64,000 nt of DNA, taken from the NCBI GenBank assembly GCA_944385435.1, contig CALWXG010000005.1:1-64000 (forward strand). The letters are read 5' to 3'. The position numbers and the translations under genes were made by a program. This document shows, one piece after another, positions 37,066-45,216 of this stretch (within the stretch, counting starts at the first letter, position 1; every line of letters starts with the position of its first letter). This DNA is from an uncultured Oscillospiraceae bacterium. GTDB lineage: Bacteria; Bacillota; Clostridia; Oscillospirales; Oscillospiraceae. Under the pieces are notes generated by a model. It searched no databases. It was not told where the DNA came from and saw only the letters and a program-made list of their open reading frames with translations.

Positions 37066-37243
37066 GCTGTATGCGACGCCTCAGCCGCCTCTGGTTCACG
37101 CTTCGTCTGTTCGCCCCCCTGGGGCCCCCGCCGAAACCCAGCGCAGCGGTTTCGGTGGGGAGAGGAGCCGCAGCGGAATGAGCGAGCTTTCGCCAGCGGC
37201 GGCAGCGAGGGATGTGCAGCTTGCGGCGACGAGGCTCAGCGCT
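37066..37243 (-). repeat. dispersed GC-rich repeat, copy 2 (after miaB)
   Basis: Inverted relative to copy 1. It fills the miaB-mreD gap. Its AGAAGCGCTGA end contains the last codons and TGA of miaB (37236-37243 region), so the repeat begins at the stop codon of the upstream gene, as in copy 1. The other end (complement of 37066-37090) has the related CCAGAGGCGGCTGAGGCGTCG. The central hairpin and GGAGAGGAG are the same as in copy 1. Confidence 0.85.
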
Positions 37244-38648
37244 TCTCTCCGAACAGTGCCCAGGTGGAGCAGTCCACAATCTCCACGTCCACGAACTGCC
37301 CCACCAGCGACGCGTCCCCGCTGAGGTGGACCAGCCGGCCTCCGGGGGTGCGGGCATTCAGGTTGTTGCGGGGATCTTCGCTCACCCCGTCCACCAGGCA
37401 GTGCTGGACGGTGCCGATGTAGGCCCGGTGCTTTTCCAGGGAGATCCGGTTCTGGGCCTCCACCAGACGGTCAAAATTGGCGGACTTCTCCTCCTTGGAC
37501 ATGGGGTCGGGCAGCTGGGCCGCCGGCGTCCCCTTCCGGGGCGAGTAGATAAAGGTGAACAGCGCGTCAAAGCGCACCTCTTCGATGAGGGACAGGGTGT
37601 CCTCAAACTCCGCCGTGGTCTCCCCGGGAAAGCCCACGATCACATCGCTGGTGAGCACCACGTCCGGGATGCGCGCCCGCAGGGCATGTACCTTCTCCAG
37701 ATACTGCTCCCGGGTATACCGGCGGTTCATGGCCGTCAGCACCCGGGTATTTCCGGACTGGAAGGGCAGGTGGATCACCGGCGCCACCTTCTCACACCGG
37801 GCCATCACATCAAAGAGCTTCTCCGTGGCGTCTTTGGGGTGGCTGGTCATGAAGCGCAGGAGAAACTCCCCCGGTATGGCCGCCGCCCGCTCCAGCAGGT
37901 CGGGAAAGTCGATGTCCTCCCCCAGGTCCTTGCCATAGGAGTTCACGTTCTGGCCCAGCAGGGTGATGTCCCTGTAGCCCTGCTCCACCAGCTGCCGGAT
38001 CTCCGCCAGGATGGCCTCCGGCTCCCGGCTGCGCTCCCGCCCCCGGACGTAGGGGACAATGCAGTAGGTACAGAAGTTGTTGCACCCGTACATGATGGAG
38101 ACCCAGGCCTTCACCTTGCCGGAACGGCGCACCGGCAGGCCTTCTGCAATGGCCCCGGGCACGTCCTGGGTCTCGAAGACCCGGCCCCGGCGCAGAATCA
38201 CCCGGCGCAGCAGCTCCGGGAAGCGCCAGAGCACCTGGGGCCCGAACACCAGATCCACATGGCGGTAAGACTGGCGCAGCCGGTCCGCCACATGCTGCTC
38301 CCGGGCCATGCACCCGCACAGGCAGATGATCTGACTGGGCTTGCGCCGCTTGCCGTGGACCAGCGCCCCCACATTGCCCAGCACCCGCTGCTCGGCGTGC
38401 TCCCGGATGGCGCAGGTGTTGATGACAATCACATCGGCGCCTTGGTCCGTATCCACGATCTCATAGCCCATCTCGGTGAGCATCCCCCGCAGCAGCTCCG
38501 AATCCGCCTCGTTCTGCTGACAGCCGTAGGTGTCTACGTAGGCGGTGGGCACTGGCTCCCGCTGAGCGTTCAGCGCCCGGATTTCAGCGCAGTACGCCTG
38601 CTGCAAAGCGATGTCCTCCTGCGGTATCACTGGTGTGGTTCGATTCAA
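37236..38648 (-). CDS. miaB: tRNA-2-methylthio-N6-dimethylallyladenosine synthase
   Basis: 470 aa from TTG 38648, with GGAGG nine bases upstream; the ATG at 38700 coincides with the -10/start region of the promoter and is rejected. MiaB adds the methylthio group at A37 of tRNAs reading UNN codons. UPF0004 domain with CGCQQ-type YGCQQNEADSE, NTCAIREHAEQR and CLCGCMA cysteines; radical SAM motif CNNFCTYC; C-terminal TRAM domain (about 400-465). The last codons and stop lie in the dispersed repeat. Confidence 0.94.
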   Translation of the reverse strand: MNRTTPVIPQEDIALQQAYCAEIRALNAQREPVPTAYVDTYGCQQNEADSELLRGMLTEMGYEIVDTDQGADVIVINTCAIREHAEQRVLGNVGALVHGKRRKPSQIICLCGCMAREQHVADRLRQSYRHVDLVFGPQVLWRFPELLRRVILRRGRVFETQDVPGAIAEGLPVRRSGKVKAWVSIMYGCNNFCTYCIVPYVRGRERSREPEAILAEIRQLVEQGYRDITLLGQNVNSYGKDLGEDIDFPDLLERAAAIPGEFLLRFMTSHPKDATEKLFDVMARCEKVAPVIHLPFQSGNTRVLTAMNRRYTREQYLEKVHALRARIPDVVLTSDVIVGFPGETTAEFEDTLSLIEEVRFDALFTFIYSPRKGTPAAQLPDPMSKEEKSANFDRLVEAQNRISLEKHRAYIGTVQHCLVDGVSEDPRNNLNARTPGGRLVHLSGDASLVGQFVDVEIVDCSTWALFGEKR

Positions 38649-38700
38649 GTTCAAGTCCCTCCATAGAACAAGGCGGCATCGCCGCCGGTAAATTTCCATC

Positions 38701-38729
38701 ACTATATCACGAAAATAGGAACAAAACAA
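38701..38729 (-). promoter_or_regulatory. promoter of miaB
   Basis: Minus strand: -35 TTGTTT (38724-38729), 17-nt spacer, -10 TATAGT (38701-38706). This leaves a leader of about 45 nt to the TTG start. Confidence 0.82.
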
Positions 38730-38744
38730 GTCGCAGAGCGCACA

Positions 38745-38781
38745 GAAAAATGCCCCCGTTTCCCAGGGAAACAAGGGGCAT
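38745..38781 (-). terminator. terminator after the 154-aa hypothetical gene
   Basis: On the minus strand ATGCCCC...GGGGCAT with inner GTTTCCC/GGGAAAC pairs, followed by TTTTTC. Confidence 0.85.
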
Positions 38782-38789
38782 CGCAGACA

Positions 38790-39254
38790 CTAATGTTCCT
38801 CCGGCAGCCGTCCCAGAAGCAGCGCCGCTCCGGCCAGCACCAGGAACAGCTCCGGCGCTGTTCCGTCATAGGGCAGCACCAGCTCCTGCCGTTCCACAGC
38901 CCTGCCGTCCAGCGCGATAAACTCCCGCTGCACTGCCACCGCAGCCAGGCCCTCATGCAGGCTGGACAGCGTAAGGGTGTTCCGGTTGGCCGACCCGTAG
39001 CTCACCACCGTCTCCGCCGGCAGAGCCCGGGTCAGGGCGGCCAGGCCGCCGGGCAGCAGCGCCGTATGGCAGGACAGGGCCGGAGCTCCCGCCCAACCCA
39101 GGGCTCCGGGCGATACCACCAGCAAATCCAGTTTCAGCCCGGCCAGCAGTGCCGGATGCCGGCAGGCCCGCACCAGAGCTGTCCCCTCCGGGGCCAGCGC
39201 GGCCACCCGCTCGGCCAGGCCCTCGTTCTGTTCCCAAACCCCGATCTGCCACAT
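38790..39254 (-). CDS. hypothetical protein
   Basis: 154 aa, soluble, Leu/Ala-rich. No family recognised. The start MWQIGVWEQNEGLAERVAALAPEGTAL and the short alternating beta-alpha pattern with LDLLVVSPGAL near 43-53 recall a Rossmann-like or receiver-like fold without the phosphorylation residues, but this is only an impression. It has a good terminator, and a GA-rich ribosome site lies upstream of the ATG. It follows the BrkB gene after 89 bases and may share its transcript. Confidence 0.6.
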   Translation of the reverse strand: MWQIGVWEQNEGLAERVAALAPEGTALVRACRHPALLAGLKLDLLVVSPGALGWAGAPALSCHTALLPGGLAALTRALPAETVVSYGSANRNTLTLSSLHEGLAAVAVQREFIALDGRAVERQELVLPYDGTAPELFLVLAGAALLLGRLPEEH

Positions 39255-39343
39255 GGCATCCGCCCCCTCACTATGATGGGGTTAGCTTGCCAGATTCCGG
39301 GGCGGTTTATGCGTCTGGACCTCATGGTTTGGAGCCGTCATCC

Positions 39344-40219
39344 TTATCCCCGCACCCTTTTCTGCCCCTGCTTCTTCTTCCTGCGGCAGTAGATCACATA
39401 GTTGACCACGTTGCCCATAATAATGATATTCCCGCACAGATACAGCCAGACAAGCAGGATAATCACGGAGGCCAAAGATCCGTACACCAGGGAGTACCGG
39501 GCGGAATTGCCCATAATGGCGGAAAAAATCATGGAGGCGACGGCCAGGGCGACGGATGCCCCCAGAGCGCCCGGAACCACCGGCGGTCTCGGTTTGTCCC
39601 AGGGGGCGGTAAACCGGTAGAGCAAAAGGATAAACAGGAACACCATGGCGATGAGCAGCACGTACTTCACCCACTGCCAGGTGCCGAACCGCTCCACCAG
39701 GCCCTCCAGCCCCAGCAGCTGGCCCAGCAGGTGGAAAAACCAGTTTCCTGTGACCACCACCGCCAGAGAGAGGTACACCGTCACCAGCAGCAGCGCAGAG
39801 AACAGCACGCTGGCCCCCAGCTGCCGCATGCCCCGGAAGGTTGCCCTCCCATAGATCTCATGCATGATATTCATCAGCCCCCGCATGGCGGCGGAGGCAA
39901 AGAGAATGGCCAGAAAAATTCCCGTAATGAACATAGCCAGCGACAAATTCCCGTCCAGATAACTCAGATAGTCCTGAAAAACGGCAATCACGCCCTCCGG
40001 CAGCAGATAATTGGTCTGCTCCAGGATAGACGCCAGGTCCAGATCCAGCTGCTCCACAAAGGCGGACAGACAGATGAAAATGGGAAAAAAGGTGAGCAGC
40101 AGAAAATAGGCCAGCTCAGCGGCGGCCCGGCTGACCCGCTTGCTGAAATAGAGTCCGGCCACCTCGGTGATGTAACCCACCGCCTTATTCTTTCCGGCTC
40201 TGTGCAGGGCGCGCTTCAC
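39344..40219 (-). CDS. YihY/BrkB family membrane protein
   Basis: 291 aa from GTG 40219, with AGAGGTGG upstream. Six membrane helices; the motifs AAELAYFLLLTFFPIFI (about 34-50) and the C-terminal YGSLASVIILLVWLYLCGNIIIMG (about 245-268) are the YihY/BrkB signature. The family was once labelled RNase BN in error; its true function is unknown. Ends in a very basic tail (RRKKKQGQKRVRG). Confidence 0.92.
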   Translation of the reverse strand: MKRALHRAGKNKAVGYITEVAGLYFSKRVSRAAAELAYFLLLTFFPIFICLSAFVEQLDLDLASILEQTNYLLPEGVIAVFQDYLSYLDGNLSLAMFITGIFLAILFASAAMRGLMNIMHEIYGRATFRGMRQLGASVLFSALLLVTVYLSLAVVVTGNWFFHLLGQLLGLEGLVERFGTWQWVKYVLLIAMVFLFILLLYRFTAPWDKPRPPVVPGALGASVALAVASMIFSAIMGNSARYSLVYGSLASVIILLVWLYLCGNIIIMGNVVNYVIYCRRKKKQGQKRVRG

Positions 40220-40262
40220 GCTGCAGCCACCTCTCTTCCATCGGGCAAATTCAGGTGTTTTC

Positions 40263-40291
40263 AGTATACCAGAGCCTGAAACAAAGGACAA
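40263..40291 (-). promoter_or_regulatory. promoter of the BrkB gene
   Basis: Minus strand: -35 TTGTCC (40286-40291), 17-nt spacer, -10 TATACT (40263-40268). Confidence 0.78.
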
Positions 40292-40360
40292 CCGGAAGTT
40301 TTGTCGAACTCTGTCATGCGTCTGTTCCCATCCGGCAGCGCAGCGCCTGAAGCTGCCGTC

Positions 40361-41236
40361 TCACTCCAGGAGCATGGTCAGATCGTCCACACTCAGCTCC
40401 GGGTTGAGCGCCAGACTCACCCCGTATCCGATCACCCGGGCCAGATCCGCCACCCGGCTGTCCACCTCCCGGGGCGTGACAAACAGCTCCCTGCCCGGCA
40501 GATCCTCCCCCTCCTCTCTGCCCAGCAGATCCATAGCCAGCGTGGACGCCTCCACCACGGTGGGCACTCCCACCGCCAGCACCGGCACCCCCAGAGTCTG
40601 CCGGTTCAGCGCCATGCGGTGGTTGCCCACGCCGGATCCAGGAACGATTCCCGTATCCGAAATCTGTACCGTGCGGCACAGCCGCTCCACCGAACGGGAC
40701 GCCAGCGCGTCCACAGCCACGATGCACCCCGGCCGCAGCCGCTCCGCCACCGCCTGGATCAGCTGCCCGCTCTCCACCCCCGTGGTGGCCAGCACGCCTG
40801 CGGCCAGCGCCGCCACCGGTCGCAGATGTGCAAACTCCTTCAGATGCGCCACCAGATGCCGGGTCACCAGCGTGTGATCCACGGCCAACGGCCCCACCAG
40901 GTCCGGTGTGATGGCCCGGTTGCCCAGACCCACCACCAAGGCCTCCCCCTGCTCCGGCACCATGGGCCGGAGCAGCTGTGCCACCGCCTGGACGCTGCGG
41001 CTGAAGGAGGCCTCCTCCCTCCGGAGCAGTCCGTCCAGCTCTACGGTCACGTACCGCCCCTCCGGTTTCCCCAGGGCCCGGGCTCCCTGCCCGTCCAGCA
41101 CCTCCACCACATGGGTCTCAAACCCCATTACCCGGCTCGTCTCCGACCGGACTCCCCCCAGGCGCTCGCTCCCGCCCGCCCGCTCCCGCCAGAGCGCATG
41201 GGCCTCCGCCGCCAGATCCGTCCGTCTCTGTGTCAT
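40361..41236 (-). CDS. gpr: spore germination protease GPR
   Basis: 291 aa from ATG 41236 (MTQRRTDLAAEAH), with a GGAAG site upstream. GPR degrades the small acid-soluble proteins that coat spore DNA, at the start of germination. The RTDLAAEA start matches the pro-segment/maturation region of A25 peptidases; VVGLGNRAITPDLVGP (about 101-116), GVLATTGVESGQ and NHRMALNRQTLGVPVLAVGVPTVVEAST are family blocks. Presence means the organism can sporulate or descends from a spore-former. It is divergent from rpsT, a usual arrangement. No clear sigma-G promoter was found. Confidence 0.95.
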   Translation of the reverse strand: MTQRRTDLAAEAHALWRERAGGSERLGGVRSETSRVMGFETHVVEVLDGQGARALGKPEGRYVTVELDGLLRREEASFSRSVQAVAQLLRPMVPEQGEALVVGLGNRAITPDLVGPLAVDHTLVTRHLVAHLKEFAHLRPVAALAAGVLATTGVESGQLIQAVAERLRPGCIVAVDALASRSVERLCRTVQISDTGIVPGSGVGNHRMALNRQTLGVPVLAVGVPTVVEASTLAMDLLGREEGEDLPGRELFVTPREVDSRVADLARVIGYGVSLALNPELSVDDLTMLLE

Positions 41237-41335
41237 ACTCTTCCGCTTCCCTTCCCCAAGATATTGTGGAATCCGCAAAATCCTGCTCTATTTTTTGCGT
41301 GAAGAAATTTTCTATGCGGGAAATGAAAAAAAGTG

Positions 41336-41364
41336 TTGCATTTTTCCCCTTTTGATGGTAGAAT
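41336..41364 (+). promoter_or_regulatory. promoter of rpsT
   Basis: -35 TTGCAT (41336-41341), 17-nt spacer, -10 TAGAAT (41359-41364). Confidence 0.8.
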
Positions 41365-41425
41365 ACATATCTGCTATGGAAAAACCAAGCGGAAGCTATA
41401 TTTATCATCGGAGGAGGTGTTTGGT

Positions 41426-41689
41426 TTGCCCAATATCAAGTCTGCCAAGAAGCGTGTTCTGGTGAACGCCACCAAGGCCGCTCAGAACAAGGCTCAGAAG
41501 TCCGCGCTGAAGACCGATCTGAAAAAGTTCGAGTCCGCGGTGGCCGGTGGCAACCGCAGCGAGGCCGATGCCGCTTATAAGGTGGCCGTCAAGGCTGTGG
41601 ATCAGGCTGCCGCCAAGGGTCTGCTGCACCGCAACAATGCGGCCAACAAGAAGAGCGCGATGACCCTGAAGCTGAACAAGCTGGCCTAA
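41426..41689 (+). CDS. rpsT: 30S ribosomal protein S20
   Basis: 87 aa, normal. The start is TTG 41426, giving (M)PNIKSAKKRVL, the standard S20 N-terminus; GGAGGAGGTG lies 6 bases upstream. S20 binds 16S rRNA near the decoding region and is almost entirely helical and Lys/Ala-rich, as here; the end HRNNAANKKSAMTLKLNKL is typical. In E. coli, S20 also uses a UUG start that limits its synthesis; the same codon here suggests conserved translational control. Own promoter and terminator. Confidence 0.97.
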   Translation: MPNIKSAKKRVLVNATKAAQNKAQKSALKTDLKKFESAVAGGNRSEADAAYKVAVKAVDQAAAKGLLHRNNAANKKSAMTLKLNKLA

Positions 41690-41697
41690 CTACCCGC

Positions 41698-41727
41698 AAA
41701 CCCGCCTGCCCGCGCAGGCGGGTTTTG
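41698..41727 (+). terminator. rpsT terminator
   Basis: AAACCCGCCTGC/GCAGGCGGGTTT stem with a CCGC loop, then TTGTCTT. Confidence 0.9.
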
Positions 41728-41755
41728 TCTTGCCCACAGCGCCTCTGCATCCTCT

Positions 41756-41784
41756 TGACGGTTTTCCCGGCGGCCGTTATAATC
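41756..41784 (+). promoter_or_regulatory. promoter of the cysteine synthase gene
   Basis: -35 TTGACG (41756-41761), 17-nt spacer, -10 TATAAT (41779-41784). No T-box or S-box is seen in the short leader. Confidence 0.88.
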
Positions 41785-41823
41785 AAGGCACGCCTCATCA
41801 TTCTATTTCCGGAGGGAACAAAC

Positions 41824-42762
41824 ATGGGCAGAATTTATACATGTCTGGAGCAGCTGGTGGGCCGCACGCCGCTGCTGTCACTGGACCGGCTGGCCGAAAG
41901 CCGGGGGCTGTCCGCCCGGCTGCTGGCCAAGCTGGAGTGCCTCAACCCTGCCGGGTCCGTCAAAGACCGGGCCGCCCTGGCCATGATTCAGGACGCGGAG
42001 GACCGGGGCCTGCTGAAGCCTGGCGGGACCATCATCGAACCCACTTCCGGCAACACCGGCATCGGCCTGTCCTGGATCGCCTCCCTCCGCGGCTACCGGG
42101 CCATTATCGTCATGCCGGACAGCATGAGCGTGGAGCGCCGGCAGCTCATGGCCGCCTACGGCGCCCAGGTGGTGCTCACCCCCGGCGCATCGGGCATGCA
42201 GGGGGCAGTGGACCGGGCCAAGGAGCTGGCGCAGTCCATTCCCAACAGCTTTATCCCGGATCAATTCGGCAACCCCGCCAACCCTCAAGCCCACTGCGAC
42301 AGTACCGGGCCGGAGATCTGGGAGGACACGGACGGCCACGTGGACGCCTTTGTGGCCGGTGTGGGCACCGGCGGCACCATCACCGGCGTGGGCCGCTACC
42401 TGAAGCAGCGCAACCCCTCCGCCCGCATCATCGCCGTGGAGCCGGCAGCTTCCCCGCTGCTCACCCAGGGCCGGACCGGTCCTCACGGCCTGCAGGGCAT
42501 CGGCCCCAATTTTCTTCCAGGCGCGCTGGACTGCGCTGTTCTGGACGAAACAATCCCCGTCACCGAGGAGCAGGCCTACCACGCAGCCCGGCTGCTGCGC
42601 TCCAAAGAGGGCCTGCTGGCCGGCATCTCTTCCGGGGCAGCCCTCTGGGCCGCCATGGAGCTGGCCGCCCGGCCGGATTATCAGAGCAAGTCCATCGTGG
42701 TCCTTCTGCCTGACTCCGGAGAGCGCTATCTCTCCACCCCACTGTTTGCAGACCCTGTCTGA
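41824..42762 (+). CDS. cysK: cysteine synthase (PLP-dependent)
   Basis: 312 aa, normal. Makes L-cysteine from O-acetylserine and sulfide. The PLP lysine is in NPAGSVKDRAALAM (about 38-51), the substrate loop is PTSGNTGIGL, and the phosphate-binding GVGTGGTITGVGRYL is near 179-193. RBS GGAGGG upstream. The gene is followed after 30 bases by an arginase-family gene, likely co-transcribed. CysM-type preference cannot be excluded from sequence. Confidence 0.95.
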   Translation: MGRIYTCLEQLVGRTPLLSLDRLAESRGLSARLLAKLECLNPAGSVKDRAALAMIQDAEDRGLLKPGGTIIEPTSGNTGIGLSWIASLRGYRAIIVMPDSMSVERRQLMAAYGAQVVLTPGASGMQGAVDRAKELAQSIPNSFIPDQFGNPANPQAHCDSTGPEIWEDTDGHVDAFVAGVGTGGTITGVGRYLKQRNPSARIIAVEPAASPLLTQGRTGPHGLQGIGPNFLPGALDCAVLDETIPVTEEQAYHAARLLRSKEGLLAGISSGAALWAAMELAARPDYQSKSIVVLLPDSGERYLSTPLFADPV

Positions 42763-42792
42763 TCACTCTGTCTATCAAAAGGAATCAACGCA

Positions 42793-43668
42793 ATGGAGCA
42801 ACATTTCGCACTGCTGGAGGCCGCCGTCTCCTGCGGCTCCCCCACCAGGGGCACCCAGCTGGCCTATGACGCCCTGGTACGGGCCGGTCTGGCCTCCATG
42901 CTGGACGCCGTCTGCTACCCCATGGAAAAGCTGGAGCCCTGCACCCAATATCCCCCCCACCTGCTGCACCTGGACACCGTGATGACCGTCAGCCGCCGCC
43001 TGCGGGCCAGTCTGCTCACTGCCCTGAACCGTGGCCAGCTCCCCATCGTGATCGGCGGGGACCACTCCATCGCCATGGGCTCCCTCGCCGCCATGGGCGA
43101 GTTCTACGGGGCGGAGCATCTGGCCGTCATCTACATCGACGGCCATGCGGATATCAACACGGAAAAAACCTCCGTCACCGGCTGTATCCACGGCATGGAC
43201 CTGGCCGCCGCCTGCGGCCTGTGCTGTGACGAACTCACCGTCGGCCGGCAGAAGGTGAATCTTCTGGGAAAAAACCTGTACATCCTGGGCGGCCGCAGCA
43301 TCGATCCCCCGGAATACGGAATCCTGGAATCCCAGGGTGCGCACCTCTATACCCCGGAGCAGCTGGCGGGAAACGGCCTGCGACGAGCCCTGGCGGAAAT
43401 TCTCCCTCAGCTGGCCGATAAACAGGTCCATATCAGCTTCGATGTGGACAGCCTGGATCCCAGTCAGTTCTCCTCCACAGGCTACCTGCTCCCCAACGGC
43501 CTCACTCTGGGCCAGGCCAAAACCATCCTGGAGTCGGTCCTGGGCACAGGCCGGGTGCGCTGCTTTGAGTGCGTGGAGTACAACCCCACGCTGGACTGCG
43601 GCGGCCGGGATATCCGATCCCTGCTGGATGTGTTTGAGTTGGTCTCCCGGCTGTGGAAGGACTGTTGA
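42793..43668 (+). CDS. arginase family hydrolase
   Basis: 291 aa. Mn-dependent ureohydrolase fold. Metal ligands visible: His in IVIGGDHSIAMGS (about 92-100), Asp/His/Asp in IYIDGHADINT (about 115-125; most arginases read DAHAD, here DGHAD) and both Asp in ISFDVDSLDP (about 216-225). The overall pattern (HADINT, GRDIRSLLDVFE in place of GG...E...NP) is closest to true arginase, which splits arginine into ornithine and urea; agmatinase or formiminoglutamase remain possible. Downstream of cysK with a terminator after it. Confidence 0.88.
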   Translation: MEQHFALLEAAVSCGSPTRGTQLAYDALVRAGLASMLDAVCYPMEKLEPCTQYPPHLLHLDTVMTVSRRLRASLLTALNRGQLPIVIGGDHSIAMGSLAAMGEFYGAEHLAVIYIDGHADINTEKTSVTGCIHGMDLAAACGLCCDELTVGRQKVNLLGKNLYILGGRSIDPPEYGILESQGAHLYTPEQLAGNGLRRALAEILPQLADKQVHISFDVDSLDPSQFSSTGYLLPNGLTLGQAKTILESVLGTGRVRCFECVEYNPTLDCGGRDIRSLLDVFELVSRLWKDC

Positions 43669-43716
43669 TTTCTTCAATTTCCCAGTTTGCCGCTCCATCT
43701 TTTTTTACAGATCCGT

Positions 43717-43745
43717 CAAAAACCGCCTGAAAGGCGGTTTTTTTT
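43717..43745 (+). terminator. terminator after the arginase gene
   Basis: AAAACCGCCT/AGGCGGTTTT stem with a short GAA loop, continuing into a run of T. Confidence 0.93.
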
Positions 43746-43764
43746 GCCTCCTTTTTTCAATGCA

Positions 43765-43793
43765 TTGCATTTTCTCTTTCCCGTTGATATATT
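43765..43793 (+). promoter_or_regulatory. promoter of the AraC regulator gene
   Basis: -35 TTGCAT (43765-43770), 17-nt spacer, -10 TATATT (43788-43793); AAAGGAG precedes the ATG at 43834. Confidence 0.75.
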
Positions 43794-43833
43794 TGCATTA
43801 TCCGTGTATCTTCCGGAAAGGAGCGTCCCCGTT

Positions 43834-44946
43834 ATGAAACAGTATTTGCGTTGGAAACAGGTTCAGCAGCGGCTGACTGAGCATCACCGCGCAACCGGAC
43901 AGACCTACAGCTTCTTCGAGGCCTCCCGGGAACTGTGGCTGGAGGGCGCCTTTCAGTCTGCCGAAGAACTGCCCACGGTTTCATTTGAGGACTGGGATCT
44001 TCACGATATTGACGAGCTGGCCCGTCTGATGGGAGAGACCCCGGTGGATCTGGACACCTTCTACAACGATTTTCGCAACGGCTCTTCCGTGCAGACCTCT
44101 ACCCAGCATATTTTCAATCTGGATGTTTCCCCGATCTTTATAGCCGCTGACCAGAGCATGGGAGACCATGCCCACGACGCGTTTGAAGTTCTTGTGGTCC
44201 TCCGGGGACAGGCCCAGCTGGTGCTGAGTTCCGGCATCCGCACCCTGCCCTGCGGCAGCATCTGTGTGATCTCCCCTCATTTCCTCCACGACGCGCTGGC
44301 CATGCCGGGCTGCTGTCTGCTCTCCATTCCCCTGGCGGAACAGACCATCGAAACCACACTGGAAAAGCTGATGCGGGAGGAAAATGTGCTCTCCGACTTC
44401 TTCCGGTCCGGGCTGGGCGGCGCCCACTGCGGCTATCTGGTGTTCTCCCACCCCCGGCCCCAGCGGATTCTCCCTGTTCTGCGGGGCATTCTTCACGAAT
44501 GCTATGCCCACGAAGAGTACTCCAAGGCGGTCAGCGCCAACTATATGGAAATTTTCTTTGCCCAGCTGCTGCGCTGCGGCACTGATTACGAGCGCTACGG
44601 GGAGTCTCACAGCCATCAGGGCGCGACCCCCATGCTGGCTGTTCTGAAGCACATTCAGGCCAATTACCGCACCACTTCTCTGCAGGAGACCGCTGAGCTG
44701 TTCCACTATGAACCCAGCTACCTGGGCAAGCAGATCAAAATCTACACAGGAAAAAACTACACCGCCCTGATCCATGAGCTGCGGGTCCAGCAGGCCAAGC
44801 GGCTGCTGGCGGAAACTCAGCTGCCGGTTGAAAAGGTGGGGGAGATCTGCGGCTTCGGCAGCCTGGTTCACTTCTCCCGCAGTTTCAAGGCCTCCGTCGG
44901 CATTCCGCCCAGCGTCTACCGCAAGCAGCTGGTGAAACTGGCCTGA
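43834..44946 (+). CDS. AraC family transcriptional regulator
   Basis: 370 aa. A 90-residue N-terminal part of unknown fold; a cupin-like sensor (about 100-200, with AADQSMGDHAHDAFEVLVVLRGQ); then the two-helix-turn-helix AraC DNA-binding domain (about 268-368) including YTGKNYTALIHELRVQQAKRLL and VGEICGFGSLVHFSRSFKASVGIPPSVYR. Cupin-AraC proteins usually sense sugars. It lies immediately upstream of the secreted-enzyme cluster in the same direction. A TGTTAA motif occurs before all four of those genes, so it is the best candidate for their regulator; this is inference. Confidence 0.93.
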   Translation: MKQYLRWKQVQQRLTEHHRATGQTYSFFEASRELWLEGAFQSAEELPTVSFEDWDLHDIDELARLMGETPVDLDTFYNDFRNGSSVQTSTQHIFNLDVSPIFIAADQSMGDHAHDAFEVLVVLRGQAQLVLSSGIRTLPCGSICVISPHFLHDALAMPGCCLLSIPLAEQTIETTLEKLMREENVLSDFFRSGLGGAHCGYLVFSHPRPQRILPVLRGILHECYAHEEYSKAVSANYMEIFFAQLLRCGTDYERYGESHSHQGATPMLAVLKHIQANYRTTSLQETAELFHYEPSYLGKQIKIYTGKNYTALIHELRVQQAKRLLAETQLPVEKVGEICGFGSLVHFSRSFKASVGIPPSVYRKQLVKLA

Positions 44947-45043
44947 TTCGATTGCGTCATCGTCCGCTCGTCACCCTGTGGCCTGCATACGGTTTTCTGA
45001 GATCCGCATGCAGACCGCGGGGTGTTTTATGTTTAGACCGGAA

Positions 45044-45099
45044 ATGTTAACTACCTGTCCGCTCTTGGTATATTTTTCTCTCCTCCGCGCCTGTATAAT
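45044..45099 (+). promoter_or_regulatory. putative promoter and shared upstream motif of the LysM esterase gene
   Basis: -10 TATAAT (45094-45099) without a good -35, as expected of an activator-dependent promoter. ATGTTAA (45044-45050) lies 43 bases before the -10; the same heptamer or its TGTTAA core lies at a similar distance before the next three genes. Confidence 0.5.
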
Positions 45100-45216
45100 A
45101 CACATAGAAGCTCCCATTTCATCTCCGTTTTTCATTCATTTTGTCGGTACAGAGGTGGTATTGTATCCGTTGGGGAACGGAGCTTGGGAGCACAGAAGAA
45201 GGAGGTATCTTTTATC

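Noticed and set aside
38702..38774. Extended N-terminus of MiaB starting at 38774 or ATG 38700
   Set aside because: The miaB promoter lies at 38701-38729, so these starts would be at or upstream of the transcription start; TTG 38648 has the Shine-Dalgarno site.
41230..41330. Sigma-G promoter for gpr
   Set aside because: GCATA and CAAAAAATA can be found, but spacing and match to the sigma-G consensus are too poor to annotate.
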